Notes: generated by a model not told the origin, from the sequence alone. 64,000 nucleotides of DNA from an uncultured Pseudomonadota bacterium (GCA_937864035.1 CALMIO010000003.1:292329-356328); one strand, 5' to 3'. Shown: positions 43,325 through 53,447, counted from the first letter of the stretch. Translations and numbers: made by a program.

Positions 43325-44650
43325 TCAAATAAACATCAAAGCTGGATTTTCAAGGGCGTCTTTAAAGTTCCTCATAAATTTCGCCGCCATGACACCATCT
43401 ATAATTCTGTGATCAACCGAAACCGTTCCTTTCATGCGGCGACGAAGTTTAATTTCGCCGGCGACAGCCGCTGGTTCTTCTTTGATGCCGCCAACCGCCA
43501 AAATACCCCCTTGTCCCGGATTGATAATGGCAGTGAAATTTTCAACGTCAAACATTCCCATATTAGATATACTAAAAGTGCCGCCACTTAGATCTGCCGC
43601 TAATGGTTTTCCTGAACGCGCTCGCTCCAAAAGCGCTTTGGTTTCAAATAATAAATCGCTCAAAGAGAGTTTATCAACGTTCTTAACAACCGGTATCAAT
43701 AAACCACCATCTATCGCGGTAATAATGCCGATATTAACTGCTCCCGGAGAGTAGATGGCGCCATCGCGATAAGCACAATTAACAGTTGGCTCTTTAACAA
43801 GCGCGTAAGCGCACGCCTTAACGATAAAATGGTTATAACCAAGTCCGGCAAAACGTTTTTCATCCTTAATAAGAGTTTCTCGAAGCTTGATTACCTCTTC
43901 CATGTCAATCGTCGCAGTCAGATAAAAATGAGGAGCTTGAGTAACGCTCTCTTGCATCCTGCGAGCGATTACCTCTCTCATTTTAGATAGTGGAGTTAGA
44001 CTTTCGGCAGATTGATTGGCGCCAGAATCAGTAGAAGCCGATAAACCGGCTGTGTGATTTGAGATTGTTTTAGTCTGATTAGGCAAAGGCGACGAAAGAG
44101 CTGATTCAATATCGCGCTTAATAATACGACCTCCCGGTCCAGAACCAGTTAAACGAGTTAGATCGAGATTAGCGACTTGAGCCGTTTTCCGCGCTAGTGG
44201 CGATATCTTAAGCCGCACATTACTGCCACCATTAAATTTATCCGCATCATTAGCGCGCGTAGAAGGAAGATCTCGAACCACAGGCGCGACACGAGGCGTT
44301 TTTAAAGAGCGCAAATTGTCAACAGACTCACTTTGAGGATCAACAGAAGAACTTGCCTGAATCAAATTAGGTTTAGTTGGCGGTGGTTTGGAAATATTAA
44401 GAGCTTCGCCAGCCTCGCCAATCGCGCAAATTATCTCTCCAACCTTGGCAGTCACCCCATCGGGGGCATAAATTTTAAGCAAGGTGCCACTATGAAAACT
44501 TTCAATCTCAAGGTTGGCCTTTTCGGTTTCGACCTCTGCAAGAATATCTCCCCTTGAAACTTTTTCCCCTTCTTTTTTAAGCCATCTAATAATTTTGCCT
44601 GCGCTCATTGTGTCGCTAAGCTGAGGCATTTTAATCTCGGTGGTAGCCAC
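43325..44650 (-). CDS. Pyruvate dehydrogenase E2 (dihydrolipoamide acetyltransferase)
   Basis: A 441-residue protein: one N-terminal lipoyl domain with the lipoylated Lys44 in EVETEKANLEIES, an E1/E3-binding domain (about 148-182, ISPLARKTAQVANLDLTRLTGSGPGGRI), linkers rich in Ser/Pro, and the acetyltransferase core ending with the active-site DHRIIDG (His414, Asp418). E2 joins the E1 and E3 parts of the complex, converting pyruvate to acetyl-CoA. The start codon is GTG at 44650, without a clear ribosome site. E1 and E3 genes are not in this window. Followed by lipA. Confidence 0.93.
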   Translation of the reverse strand: MATTEIKMPQLSDTMSAGKIIRWLKKEGEKVSRGDILAEVETEKANLEIESFHSGTLLKIYAPDGVTAKVGEIICAIGEAGEALNISKPPPTKPNLIQASSSVDPQSESVDNLRSLKTPRVAPVVRDLPSTRANDADKFNGGSNVRLKISPLARKTAQVANLDLTRLTGSGPGGRIIKRDIESALSSPLPNQTKTISNHTAGLSASTDSGANQSAESLTPLSKMREVIARRMQESVTQAPHFYLTATIDMEEVIKLRETLIKDEKRFAGLGYNHFIVKACAYALVKEPTVNCAYRDGAIYSPGAVNIGIITAIDGGLLIPVVKNVDKLSLSDLLFETKALLERARSGKPLAADLSGGTFSISNMGMFDVENFTAIINPGQGGILAVGGIKEEPAAVAGEIKLRRRMKGTVSVDHRIIDGVMAAKFMRNFKDALENPALMFI

Positions 44651-44737
44651 TTTGGTTTATCTTTAAAACATCAATCAATAAAAAACTAACTTTAACTTTA
44701 AAATAAAGATAATTTTATCTCAACTGGCAATAAAAAA

Positions 44738-44766
44738 AGCGCTGACGGTTTTTTGCCGTCAGCGCT
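44738..44766 (-). terminator. Strong bidirectional-type terminator after the porin gene
   Basis: AGCGCTGACGG (44738-44748) and CCGTCAGCGCT (44756-44766) form a perfect 11-base-pair stem with a 7-base loop, flanked by A-run on the left and T-run on the right. On the minus strand it ends the porin transcript before the E2 gene. Confidence 0.85.
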
Positions 44767-44816
44767 TTTTAGTTTAAATCTAGAATAGAATTTAAGCTTT
44801 TTAACTTAAAATCAAA

Positions 44817-46037
44817 CTAGATCATCGCGGTCAACATAAATGTCCAACGATTTGTCTTTTGATCATCGTCAGTATCAATATCACGCGATATATTGCTGTA
44901 TCCCAACTGGGCTTTCAAATTATGCTTCCAGAAGTAGTAGTTGATTGTGCCACTAGCCTCTTGGAACTTGTCGCCAGCACAGGCAGCGCCGTCATCGCAG
45001 TCAACCATCGAGTAACGGAGAGCCAACTCCCAATCATCATTCAAGAAGTAACCAGCTTGAGCATAGAAACCTAGAGGTTTAACTCTGTCAGCTGATGAAT
45101 CTTGATCAATATTGGCGTAATAAAACTCACCATGGAAGCTGAAGCCTTGATATTTAAAGTTAGCGTCAGCGCTAAAATGATGAATTTCAGTAGGATCAAT
45201 GATAAATGTATCTGGTGCCCCAACAACTGGACGAGCAATGTTGCCATCAGAGAAAGCGTAAGAGAAGCCGAAGTTAGCGGCTAAATCTTGGCTCATGTCA
45301 ACGTCACCCTCTTCCCATGGATTCATATTGCCAGCGGCATTGAATCGCAAAGAAAGAACGCCTGTGTGTTTGGTATCAACTCCGATCGAGTTAATATTCT
45401 CACCTGTGCTAATACCGTTAAAGATACCAGCAGAAACTTGAAACGCTCCATCAGCGAAGTTACCGGTGGCGGAAGCACCCTGCCCACGACCAAGAGCAAA
45501 ATAATCAGTTGCTATGCTGTTATCAGCAAACTGCAATGCCCATGGATTGCTTTGGAATTGGCGAGAGTACATCGTTTTGAATTGACCAAAACGAAGAGAC
45601 GACCAATCGCAAGCTTGCCACTCAACAAAGGCGTTTAGCAAAACTGGAGAACGTGTTCCAGTTTGAAATCTTGATAGATCGTCGTTACCTGAGAAATCAG
45701 CTTCAAGTTGGTATCTGAATTCTTCATGCATCGCCGTGCCATCAAGAATCAAACGAGCTCTATGAACGTTAAAGCTCGATGAATTTGCTTCGCCAAAATC
45801 CCCATCGCCGTCGATAAAATCGTATCTAGGTTGCACCAACGTAGAGATTGTGGTTGTAACACCAGTGGAAGGATACTCAACCCGAGTACCATTTTTCCAC
45901 ATCACCTTGCCGTCAACCATAGCGGCTTCGGCTTTGTTCAAAGCGCCCTTATCAACCAACATATCTTCCAGCGACTTAGCTGAAACGGTGCTGGCGGAAA
46001 GAGCAACTAGCGCAGTAACCGTAGTAATTATTCGCAT
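44817..46037 (-). CDS. Outer-membrane porin, phosphate-selective O/P type
   Basis: A 406-residue beta-barrel protein with a signal peptide (1-20, ending VSAK). After a short N-terminal helix (SLEDMLVDKGALNKAEAAM) come repeated amphipathic strands with alternating polar and hydrophobic residues, typical of the OprO/OprP group: FNVHRARLILDGTAMHEEFRYQLEADFSG, WQACDWSSLRFGQFKTMYSRQF, and a C-terminal strand ending NRWTFMLTAMI, not in a terminal Phe. A GGAGG ribosome site lies 13 bases before ATG 46037, a longer spacing than usual. Substrate is probably phosphate or another anion by family, but selectivity is not shown. Followed by a strong terminator. Confidence 0.82.
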   Translation of the reverse strand: MRIITTVTALVALSASTVSAKSLEDMLVDKGALNKAEAAMVDGKVMWKNGTRVEYPSTGVTTTISTLVQPRYDFIDGDGDFGEANSSSFNVHRARLILDGTAMHEEFRYQLEADFSGNDDLSRFQTGTRSPVLLNAFVEWQACDWSSLRFGQFKTMYSRQFQSNPWALQFADNSIATDYFALGRGQGASATGNFADGAFQVSAGIFNGISTGENINSIGVDTKHTGVLSLRFNAAGNMNPWEEGDVDMSQDLAANFGFSYAFSDGNIARPVVGAPDTFIIDPTEIHHFSADANFKYQGFSFHGEFYYANIDQDSSADRVKPLGFYAQAGYFLNDDWELALRYSMVDCDDGAACAGDKFQEASGTINYYFWKHNLKAQLGYSNISRDIDTDDDQKTNRWTFMLTAMI

Positions 46038-46672
46038 TTGCTTAACTTTGCCTCCAAAAAATGTAATTCCCCAAATGCCTAAACTTAAAATACCAAAAGT
46101 AAATCCCTAAAAATTTTTTAGGAAAAAAATAGTTTAAGGAAAAAGCTTAAGATACCACACAAAGGCACTTAAAGAGTTGAGAAAGCTCGAAATATCGAAA
46201 CTTTATAAACCCGAAGGGCGCTTTCAAAAAAACCCTCCAAGCCTCACCTTGGTGCTATTTTTAACCACTATAACAATTTGCTTCAATATGAAATATTTAA
46301 TTAAGATATGTGCTGTCTGTAACCTTTTGAATTAGCTGTTTTTTTAATTTTATAAAGAGATTTTATATTAGCTTATAAAATTCTAACGATGTTTTAAAAA
46401 ATTTTTATAAAATAAACTCATTTAAAAATAGCTCAATAAAAAAGGATATTTGAAAGGCTATGCTACTGTTAAATAAATTTTAAAGCTAACTTAACAAATT
46501 AAATTTTTATTCTAACAAGTATAACCTCAAATGTAGAGATAAATTCAACAAAAGATCTTCATTAAAATATCTTGTACCACCACGCTATGCCAACTATACG
46601 AATACTTAATAAAAATATTAACCTTATTAGAAACACCTTTTAGTTCAATAGTTAAAATAAATTTGAAAAGAG
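46038..46672. other. 635-base AT-rich gap between porin and xseA; a 17-base palindrome
   Basis: No gene is supported. At 46106-46122 CCTAAAAA and TTTTTAGG form a perfect 8+1+8 palindrome about 70 bases upstream of the porin start; it may be a regulator site, or chance in AT-rich DNA. The right side (46260-46670) is extremely AT-rich with many TATA-like steps and no clear promoter pair. The gap probably carries the divergent promoters of the porin and the xseAB operon. Confidence 0.5.
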
Positions 46673-47920
46673 ATGCTTTATAACTACTTATCAGTCTCGG
46701 AGCTGATTGGAAGGCTTAATCAAGCAATAGAAGCATATTGCGCCGAAGTTCTATTTGAAGGAGAGATCTCGGAAATCAAAACTTCCACCAATGGCCATAT
46801 TTATCTCTCCTTAAAAGATGCGGCTTCACAAATTTCGGCTGTCATTTGGCGCTCAACCGCCGTTAATATTAAAATCCCTCTCAGCCAAGGATTATCAGTA
46901 CGTTGCCTTGGCAAACCAACAATTTATCCGGCTAGTGGCAGATTGCAAGTAATCATTCAGAAAATCGAGTTAAGCGGAGAAGGCGTTCTCAGAAAAAAAT
47001 TTCTCGAATTGAAAGCACGGTTAGAAAAAGAGGGTTTGTTCGACTCCGCCCGCAAAAGGCAAATTCCCCGCTTCCCTAAAAAAATCGGCATCGTGACTTC
47101 AAAAACTGGCGCCGCTTTGCAAGACATCTTAGCAAAACTTAAAGAACGCATGCCAAACGTAAATATTTATTTTTACGACGTGCGCGTGCAAGGAGTTGGA
47201 GCAGCCGAAGAGATCGCCGCCGCCATACAAACCCTTAACGATCAGATCTCTAGTCTTGATCTAATTATCCTGGCTCGTGGAGGAGGCTCACTCGAAGATC
47301 TCTGGGCATTCAACGAAGAATTGGTGGCGCGAGCTGTTTTTGCTTCGCGCGTGCCGATTATTTCCGGAGTTGGACACGAAACAGACACAACTCTCTGCGA
47401 TCTAGTCGCCGATTTACGGGCGCCAACGCCAACAGCAGCCGCGGTTACGGCGGTGCCCGATCGGAAAGAACTGCTAGCAAGAATTATAAATCTTGAAAAA
47501 CAACTTTTTGACTTAGATCTCTGGTTTTATCAATTTTCTCAAAGGTTGGATAACTCCTGCGATCTGCTAGAGAGCCAGTCAATCTCGATCTTGGAGCTTT
47601 GTGCGGCTCGGCTAAGAGCCGCCAAAACCTCTTTATTATTACTTGATCCAGCGGCAACAGTTGCGGCATGGCGGTTGCAAATAAATTCCCTACTGGATAA
47701 TCTTAGTTTAAAGTTTGAAAACTTTTTGGATTTGAATAAAGAAAAGGCCGACTCTTTAGCCTCCCTGCTAGAAGAGATCCGCCCGCATGGTATCTTAAAG
47801 CGCGGCTACGCGATGATTAAGCAAGGGACAACCATTGTTTCGCGCAAAAAAACTTTACAAACCAAAAATTCTTTTCAACTAGTTTTTTATGATGGCGTAA
47901 TTGATGGCAAGGTAATATGA
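46673..47920 (+). CDS. xseA: Exodeoxyribonuclease VII large subunit
   Basis: A 415-residue protein: N-terminal OB-fold (SVSELIGRLNQAIEAYCAEVLFEGEISEIKTSTNGHIYLSLKDAASQISAVIW), then the catalytic domain with KKIGIVTSKTGAALQDILAKLKER, DLIILARGGGSLEDLWAFNEE and SGVGHETDTTLCDLVADLRAPTPTAAA, all standard for XseA. ExoVII degrades single-stranded DNA from either end in mismatch repair and cross-link repair. The stop overlaps xseB (ATGA). Confidence 0.96.
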   Translation: MLYNYLSVSELIGRLNQAIEAYCAEVLFEGEISEIKTSTNGHIYLSLKDAASQISAVIWRSTAVNIKIPLSQGLSVRCLGKPTIYPASGRLQVIIQKIELSGEGVLRKKFLELKARLEKEGLFDSARKRQIPRFPKKIGIVTSKTGAALQDILAKLKERMPNVNIYFYDVRVQGVGAAEEIAAAIQTLNDQISSLDLIILARGGGSLEDLWAFNEELVARAVFASRVPIISGVGHETDTTLCDLVADLRAPTPTAAAVTAVPDRKELLARIINLEKQLFDLDLWFYQFSQRLDNSCDLLESQSISILELCAARLRAAKTSLLLLDPAATVAAWRLQINSLLDNLSLKFENFLDLNKEKADSLASLLEEIRPHGILKRGYAMIKQGTTIVSRKKTLQTKNSFQLVFYDGVIDGKVI

Positions 47921-48177
47921 AGGCTTCTGGTAAAAAAAAAGGAATCTCTCTTAACCAACTACTAGGGGAAAGCAATTTTAAAAATCTGATAGCCGAGATC
48001 TCTTTTGAAGAAGGAATAACGCTTTTAGAAGAACTTGTTGAAAAAACTCGCCGCGCTGAAATTAATTTAGCTGAAGCCGTTGACGCCTATGAACGAGGAG
48101 CACTATTAGCACAAAGATTAAAAACTTTATTAGCAGACGCTGAATTAAAAATTCAAGAGTTAAAAAAGAATAAATAA
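47917..48177 (+). CDS. xseB: Exodeoxyribonuclease VII small subunit
   Basis: An 86-residue protein with the XseB helical core SFEEGITLLEELVEKTRRAEINLAEAVDAYERGALLAQRLKTLLADAELKIQEL, preceded by about 28 extra residues. XseB binds the XseA coiled coil and is needed for activity. It overlaps xseA by 4 bases and has an AAGG ribosome site inside the xseA end. Confidence 0.9.
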   Translation: MKASGKKKGISLNQLLGESNFKNLIAEISFEEGITLLEELVEKTRRAEINLAEAVDAYERGALLAQRLKTLLADAELKIQELKKNK

Positions 48178-48278
48178 GCCAAAAAGAGGGGAGGCCTCAG
48201 AAAGCAAAACTATAGCAATTGTCAGTTGAGTCAGATATGCTTAGTAAAAAAATAGTGAATTTTGTTTATAAACCATAC

Positions 48279-48284
48279 TATAAT
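48279..48284 (+). promoter_or_regulatory. Candidate -10 box for the sugar-nucleotide operon
   Basis: A perfect TATAAT lies 35 bases before the ugd start. The -35 region reads TGAATT, a poor match, so only the -10 is well supported. Confidence 0.4.
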
Positions 48285-48318
48285 CTGTATTCTTTGACTT
48301 TCGATCTGTTAACATCTT

Positions 48319-49644
48319 ATGAAAATAGCAATCATTGGTAGTGGTTATGTCGGCTTAGTAGCAGGCGCCTGTTTTGCAGACTCTGGTCATAACGTAATAT
48401 GCGTTGATAATAATCAGAAAAGGATCGACGCTCTCAATAAAGGCGAAATTCCGATATTCGAGCCGGGACTTGCCGAAATCGTGCGCCGCGCCTCGTTTCA
48501 CAAAAGGCTTTTCTTTACCAACAACCTTCAGGAAGCCGTGCAAAACTCAAAAGTAATTTTTATTGCCGTGAATACTCCTCAAGGAGATGACGGCTCGGCC
48601 GATTTAAGCAGAGTAATTGGGGTTGCCGCCGAAATTGGCAAAGCCATGAACGAGCCCAAGGTGGTAGTCAACAAATCAACCGTTCCGGTTGGCACCGGCA
48701 AATTGGTGGAAGAAACCATCAAATCCTTTTCAAAACATCAGGTTGATGTCGTAAGCAATCCTGAATTTCTAAAAGAAGGATCGGCTATCGAAGATTTTAT
48801 AAGACCAGATCGAATTGTTGTCGGAGTCTCCTCCGCAAACGCCGAAAAAATCATGCGAGACATCTATGAGCCATTCCTCAATACGAGCCGGCCTTTTTTG
48901 GTAATGGATGTGCTCTCTGCCGAAATGACAAAATATGCCGCCAATTCAATGCTCGCCCTGCGAATATCATTTATGAACGAAATTAGCCAATTTTGCCAAA
49001 AAGTTGGGGCTGACGTCGATCAGGTAAGACGCGGCATCGGCACTGATGATCGAATCGGTCCGAAATTTCTTTATCCGGGCATCGGCTATGGCGGCTCCTG
49101 TTTTCCAAAAGATGTCCAAGCATTGATCCGCACCGCCGCTGATCACGGAATCGATATGGTTCTAACAAAGGCGATCGAAGATGTTAATAAACGACAAAAA
49201 ACAACTTTAATAAAAATGATCGAAAATTTTTATGGCGGCGCTGAAAAACTGATCGACAAAACTTTCGCTGTTTGGGGACTAGCTTTCAAACCCAACACCG
49301 ACGACGTTCGCGAAGCGCCATCGCTAGTAGTCGTCAAAGGACTTACCGATCGCGGAGCAATTGTCAACGCCTACGATCCAGAAGCAAGCCACACCTTCCA
49401 AGAAGCGTTTGGCGCGAGCGAACGGCTCTCTTATTTTAAAAGCAATTTGCAAGCATGCTCCGGAGCCGACGCCCTTGTAATCTGCACCGAGTGGAACGAA
49501 TTTAGAAATCCGGATTTCAAAGAGCTGGCTCGCCTTTTGAAAGGGAAAGCCATCTTTGACGGACGAAATATTTTTGATCCTACCGAGATGAAAGCGGAGG
49601 GGTTTAATTATTTTAGCATAGGCCGTCCGCCAGTAAGGCAGTAA
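48319..49644 (+). CDS. ugd: UDP-glucose 6-dehydrogenase
   Basis: A 441-residue cytoplasmic enzyme. [20 protein letters not shown] is the NAD-binding loop, [23 protein letters not shown] the family signature, and the catalytic Cys sits in [16 protein letters not shown]. It oxidises UDP-glucose to UDP-glucuronate. It is first of three collinear genes with UDP-glucuronate decarboxylase and an epimerase, so the product feeds UDP-xylose-type sugars for surface glycans. Confidence 0.95.
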   Translation: MKIAIIGSGYVGLVAGACFADSGHNVICVDNNQKRIDALNKGEIPIFEPGLAEIVRRASFHKRLFFTNNLQEAVQNSKVIFIAVNTPQGDDGSADLSRVIGVAAEIGKAMNEPKVVVNKSTVPVGTGKLVEETIKSFSKHQVDVVSNPEFLKEGSAIEDFIRPDRIVVGVSSANAEKIMRDIYEPFLNTSRPFLVMDVLSAEMTKYAANSMLALRISFMNEISQFCQKVGADVDQVRRGIGTDDRIGPKFLYPGIGYGGSCFPKDVQALIRTAADHGIDMVLTKAIEDVNKRQKTTLIKMIENFYGGAEKLIDKTFAVWGLAFKPNTDDVREAPSLVVVKGLTDRGAIVNAYDPEASHTFQEAFGASERLSYFKSNLQACSGADALVICTEWNEFRNPDFKELARLLKGKAIFDGRNIFDPTEMKAEGFNYFSIGRPPVRQ

Positions 49645-49661
49645 ATTTTAAAATAATTTAT

Positions 49662-50600
49662 ATGAAGAGAATAGCTATCACAGGCGGAGCAGGATTTATC
49701 GGGTCGCACTTAACCGATCGGTTACTAGAAAAAGGCTGCGAAGTTTTGGCTATTGACAACTTATACACGGGCGACAAGCGCAACATCGAGCGCCATCTAA
49801 ATAATCCAAGGTTTGATTTTATAAGGCATGACATTATTGATCCGATCAAACTCGAAGTTGAGCATGTTTACCATTTGGCTTGTCCGGCATCGCCAACTCA
49901 TTACCAATCGAATCCCGTTAAAACAATCAAGACGAACGTTCTTGGCACTCTTAATATGCTTGGACTTTGTAAAAGGGTCGGCGCTAGATTTTTACTAGCT
50001 TCAACCTCAGAGGTTTATGGAGATCCCCTCGTGCATCCTCAGGTTGAAAGCTACTGGGGCAACGTCAATCCAGTCGGTCCGAGAAGTTGCTATGACGAAG
50101 GTAAACGGGTCGCCGAATCGTTGACAATAAATTACGCTAATCAAAAAAATCCGATTGAAACCCGTATAGTCAGAATTTTCAACACTTACGGCCCGCGCAT
50201 GATGTTTAACGACGGTAGGGTAGTTTCAAATTTTATTTTACAAGCTCTTCAAGGAGACCCATTAACAGTATATGGCGACGGCTCCCAAACAAGATCTTTT
50301 TGTTACGTTGACGATCTAGTTGCCGGCTTAATCGCGGCTATGGAACAAGACAACTTTGCTGGTCCAGTCAATCTGGGCAACCCTAGTGAATTCACGGTTC
50401 TCGAGCTGGCACGCAAGGTGATTGAATTAACAAACTCATCTTCTAAGATAATTTACAAACCTTTGCCGCAAGACGATCCAACCCGCAGATGCCCTGACAT
50501 CACCTTGGCAAAAAATCACTTAAATTGGACTCCAAAAGTATCTCTGGAAGAAGGGCTAAAAAAAACAATTGATGACTTTAAAAAGCGCATTGGGAAATGA
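49662..50600 (+). CDS. UDP-glucuronate decarboxylase (UDP-xylose synthase)
   Basis: A 312-residue extended SDR enzyme: N-terminal [29 protein letters not shown], the [16 protein letters not shown] region with catalytic Tyr and Lys (YxxxK), and [15 protein letters not shown]. The YDEGKR signature is characteristic of UDP-xylose synthase and separates it from UDP-glucose 4-epimerase. It converts UDP-glucuronate (from the gene just upstream) to UDP-xylose. Overlaps the next gene by 4 bases. Confidence 0.92.
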   Translation: MKRIAITGGAGFIGSHLTDRLLEKGCEVLAIDNLYTGDKRNIERHLNNPRFDFIRHDIIDPIKLEVEHVYHLACPASPTHYQSNPVKTIKTNVLGTLNMLGLCKRVGARFLLASTSEVYGDPLVHPQVESYWGNVNPVGPRSCYDEGKRVAESLTINYANQKNPIETRIVRIFNTYGPRMMFNDGRVVSNFILQALQGDPLTVYGDGSQTRSFCYVDDLVAGLIAAMEQDNFAGPVNLGNPSEFTVLELARKVIELTNSSSKIIYKPLPQDDPTRRCPDITLAKNHLNWTPKVSLEEGLKKTIDDFKKRIGK

Positions 50601-51538
50601 AAGGTAAAAAATGTTTATTAACCGGCGGCGCCGGCTTTATTGGTTCACATGTTGTTGACAATCTTAAAGCGCGTGGCATAGATCAACTTTTAGTAATTGA
50701 CAATTTATCCTCCGGCTCAAAAGCTAACTTAACAAACGGTGTTGAACTGTTCGAGATCGACATCCGAGACAACGCCGCCCGCGACGCTTTAAAAAAATTC
50801 GAGCCAGACGCGATTATTCATCTTGCCGCTCAGATTTCAGTCCGCAAAAGCATGGAAGATCCTCGTTTTGATCTTGACGTTAACGTCAGCGGCTTAGTCA
50901 ATCTCCTGCAAGCAACTTTAGAGCTCCCCCAAAAACCACATTTTATTTTTATATCAACGGGTGGAGCGATCTACGGCGAACAAAACTTTTTTCCGGCAAC
51001 CGAAGATCATCCGACTAATCCAGCCAGCGCTTACGGGCTCGCCAAACGAGTCGGCGAGATGTACCTTGATCTTTGGAGCAAAGAATACGGACTGCAATAT
51101 TGCTCTTTGCGCTTAAGTAATGTGTACGGACCAAGACAGAGCCCTCACGGCGAAGCCGGCGTGGTGGCGATCTTCTGCAAGCGTTTGTTAAACGGACAAC
51201 CTTTAATCGTAAACGGCGACGGTTTACAAACTCGCGACTACGTCTACGCTTTGGACGTGGCAAACGCCGTTGGCGAGGTGGTAGAAAAAGAGATCCGCGG
51301 AATTTACAATATCGGCACTGGCATCGAGCATACAGTACTTGACATAATCACTGAACTTAAAAAATCCTCGACAAGAGCAGAAAAAGTTATCGTCGAACAC
51401 GCCCCGCCAAAACCTGGAGAACAAAAAAGAAGCGTTATTAGTTACAACCGCGCCAAAGAGGCTTTCGGCTGGGAGCCCACGGTTGGCTTTGAAAAGGGGA
51501 TTCAAGAAACCTTAGCTTGGTTTTCTAAAGAAAAATAA
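50597..51538 (+). CDS. NAD-dependent sugar-nucleotide epimerase (GalE-like)
   Basis: A 313-residue extended SDR protein: [47 protein letters not shown], and catalytic [11 protein letters not shown] (Tyr, Lys). It resembles UDP-glucose/UDP-GlcNAc 4-epimerases; with its operon partners the likely substrate is UDP-xylose or UDP-glucuronate (giving UDP-arabinose or UDP-galacturonate), which is inferred from context. Its ATG overlaps the previous stop (ATGA). Confidence 0.85.
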   Translation: MKGKKCLLTGGAGFIGSHVVDNLKARGIDQLLVIDNLSSGSKANLTNGVELFEIDIRDNAARDALKKFEPDAIIHLAAQISVRKSMEDPRFDLDVNVSGLVNLLQATLELPQKPHFIFISTGGAIYGEQNFFPATEDHPTNPASAYGLAKRVGEMYLDLWSKEYGLQYCSLRLSNVYGPRQSPHGEAGVVAIFCKRLLNGQPLIVNGDGLQTRDYVYALDVANAVGEVVEKEIRGIYNIGTGIEHTVLDIITELKKSSTRAEKVIVEHAPPKPGEQKRSVISYNRAKEAFGWEPTVGFEKGIQETLAWFSKEK

Positions 51539-51598
51539 CTTCTTTTCGCGGTTAGCTAAAAGTTTTTTTTAGATATGCAACAAATCTTGCTCGCCCAC

Positions 51599-51615
51599 TG
51601 ACTTGACTCAAGTCA
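51599..51615. promoter_or_regulatory. 17-base perfect palindrome, operator candidate
   Basis: TGACTTGA and TCAAGTCA are exact reverse complements around a central C, 40 bases upstream of the -35 box of the FadJ-like gene. It resembles a dimeric repressor site of the TetR or GntR kind often found before fatty-acid genes. No regulator gene is nearby. Confidence 0.45.
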
Positions 51616-51654
51616 CGAGCTCAATCAAAACAGCTAAAAAAAATATAATAATAT

Positions 51655-51683
51655 TTTACTTTAGCAATTAAAATTTGTATAAT
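51655..51683 (+). promoter_or_regulatory. Sigma-70-type promoter for the FadJ-like gene
   Basis: TTTACT (51655-51660) and a perfect TATAAT (51678-51683) are 17 bases apart, 27 bases before ATG 51710. Confidence 0.6.
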
Positions 51684-51709
51684 AAAATATTGTTTTATTT
51701 TTTAAAACA

Positions 51710-53362
51710 ATGGGAGATATCCATAATATTGTAGTTGGAGCGGAAAGGAAGCTAGCTTCGCAAGAGCAAGTCGAAACGCCAACAACTCTTCGCTTCTCTG
51801 GTTGGCCAAAAGTTTTTAATGGCTCAGTTTCTTTAAATTTTATTGATTTTCGGCCGCCTATCTCACGATCAGGAAAACAATTTGCAATCGCAGAATTAAA
51901 AATCGGTTCCCCCGAGAAAAAAGTTACAACTATCGATTCGGATCTTCTAGCCGGCTTAGAGCAAGCTATAGTTTTCTTAGAAAAGGAAAACATAAACATC
52001 GATTCATTGATCATTCGCGGCGAAAAACCTGAGATGTTTTGCCTAGGAGCAGATATTAACCAGATGGAAAAGATATCTACCAAACAAGAGGCGAGCGAAA
52101 TCTCAAAAACAGGACAACAACTACTCAACAGATTCGCTGCTCTAAATATTTTTAAGATTGCTCTAATTGAAGGACCCGCCCTAGGAGGAGGCTTTGAACT
52201 TGCTTTAGCTGCCGATCTAAGAATCTCCATTAAAGATAAACCGGTAAAAATCGGCCTGCCCGAAGTAAAATTAGGGATTATCCCGGGTTGGGGCGGCATA
52301 GGAAGGCTTCTTAAATTGGTGGGAATTAGCGAAGCAATTAAAATCGCATCAACCGGAAAAATATTATCCGCCGAAGAGGCTTTGAAAAAAGGGTTGATTG
52401 ATTACTTGATGGATGAGGATCGATTCAAATTCGAGCTTAACCAGATCATAGCTCAGCATACGCGAAAGCGACCAATTAAACCGTTAATTTCAGATCAACA
52501 ATTATCAGCAACAAAAGCAGGAGCGACAGCTCATCATAAAACTTTTACAAAGAAAATATTAAACGCTACAATTGCGTTAGTAGAGTATCTATTGCCACAC
52601 CTACCCCTACTACCATCAATTTACGAAAAACTCGCTTTAAGACAAGTTCACCGACAAACAAACGGCAAATATCCCGCCGCCGAAGAAGTCGTCAAAGTCG
52701 CGCTCACTTACATCAGTAAAGGAGAAAAAGCCGGTAACGTGGCAGAAAATCAGGCTGTCGCCGACCTACTGCTGGGAGCAACTAGCAAAAATTTGCGAAG
52801 ACTTTGGATGTTAAGCAAAAAACATCCATCACAAAACAAAGAATTTGATCCAACAACCGAACAATTTCTCAAAACAACTGTTTATCAACTAGGAGTGCTG
52901 ACTAGTAGCTTAACCAACCAAGGATATCCTCTTTCGCTTATCGAGAAGGCGGCCAAAAATATCGGTATAGATACCCCTATTAACTCTCTAGTTGAACAGT
53001 TTAGGCTAGAGAGTAAAATTATTCCTCTTTATCAATCTACCACCTCAAGTCGCAAAAATATTAGCTTACGTTGTCAACCGATAAAAATCGTCGAACGGCA
53101 GATAACACCTTCTTTACTAGAGGGTATGTTTATACTCGAACTCCTAAAAATAACAGGAAACATCTCTCGCCTAATAAATAATCCTTCTGCCAGCTATCAG
53201 AGTGAGCAAACAGAAATACTAGACATAGCGACCGTTGCCAGCGGCATTATGGCCCCGTGGACTGGCGGACTGATGACTTTTGCCACGCTAATCGAGGCGG
53301 GAACACACAACAAATTAAAGCGAGCAATCGAAAGCGTCCATCCATACGAAAACCTTAGATAG
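51710..53362 (+). CDS. FadJ/FadB-like crotonase protein lacking the 3-hydroxyacyl-CoA dehydrogenase NAD domain
   Basis: A 550-residue protein. Residues about 60-245 are an enoyl-CoA hydratase domain with the oxyanion region LGADINQM (112-119) and both catalytic Glu: Glu163 (GGGFELALA) and Glu185 (GLPEVKLGI). Residues about 318-371 match the FadJ linker (KYPAAEEVV...AENQAVADLL...LRRLWMLSKK). In FadJ the Rossmann domain follows; here the sequence goes directly to a shorter C-terminal helical region (FDPTTEQFL..., IMAPWTGGL near the end) that recalls the last FadJ domains. Hydratase activity is expected; dehydrogenase activity is not. Confidence 0.8.
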   Translation: MGDIHNIVVGAERKLASQEQVETPTTLRFSGWPKVFNGSVSLNFIDFRPPISRSGKQFAIAELKIGSPEKKVTTIDSDLLAGLEQAIVFLEKENINIDSLIIRGEKPEMFCLGADINQMEKISTKQEASEISKTGQQLLNRFAALNIFKIALIEGPALGGGFELALAADLRISIKDKPVKIGLPEVKLGIIPGWGGIGRLLKLVGISEAIKIASTGKILSAEEALKKGLIDYLMDEDRFKFELNQIIAQHTRKRPIKPLISDQQLSATKAGATAHHKTFTKKILNATIALVEYLLPHLPLLPSIYEKLALRQVHRQTNGKYPAAEEVVKVALTYISKGEKAGNVAENQAVADLLLGATSKNLRRLWMLSKKHPSQNKEFDPTTEQFLKTTVYQLGVLTSSLTNQGYPLSLIEKAAKNIGIDTPINSLVEQFRLESKIIPLYQSTTSSRKNISLRCQPIKIVERQITPSLLEGMFILELLKITGNISRLINNPSASYQSEQTEILDIATVASGIMAPWTGGLMTFATLIEAGTHNKLKRAIESVHPYENLR

Positions 53363-53370
53363 AAAGTAAA

Positions 53371-53401
53371 TTGTTTGTATCTTAGGCAAAATTGCTGTAA
53401 T
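53371..53401 (+). promoter_or_regulatory. Possible promoter of lepA
   Basis: TTGTTT (53371-53376) and an extended TGcTGTAAT (53393-53401, -10 53396-53401) with 19 bases between boxes, 47 bases before the GTG start. Confidence 0.35.
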
Positions 53402-53447
53402 CTTTCTTGGTCAACACAAGTTTATTTAAATAGCTTGCAAAACTGCA

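Noticed and set aside
46260..46670. Replication origin in the AT-rich gap
   Set aside because: No DnaA-box consensus (TTATCCACA) cluster was seen, and dnaA or dnaN are not nearby.
51661..52299. 212-codon minus-strand frame over the FadJ-like gene
   Set aside because: It is antisense to a conserved crotonase domain and has no recognisable motif.
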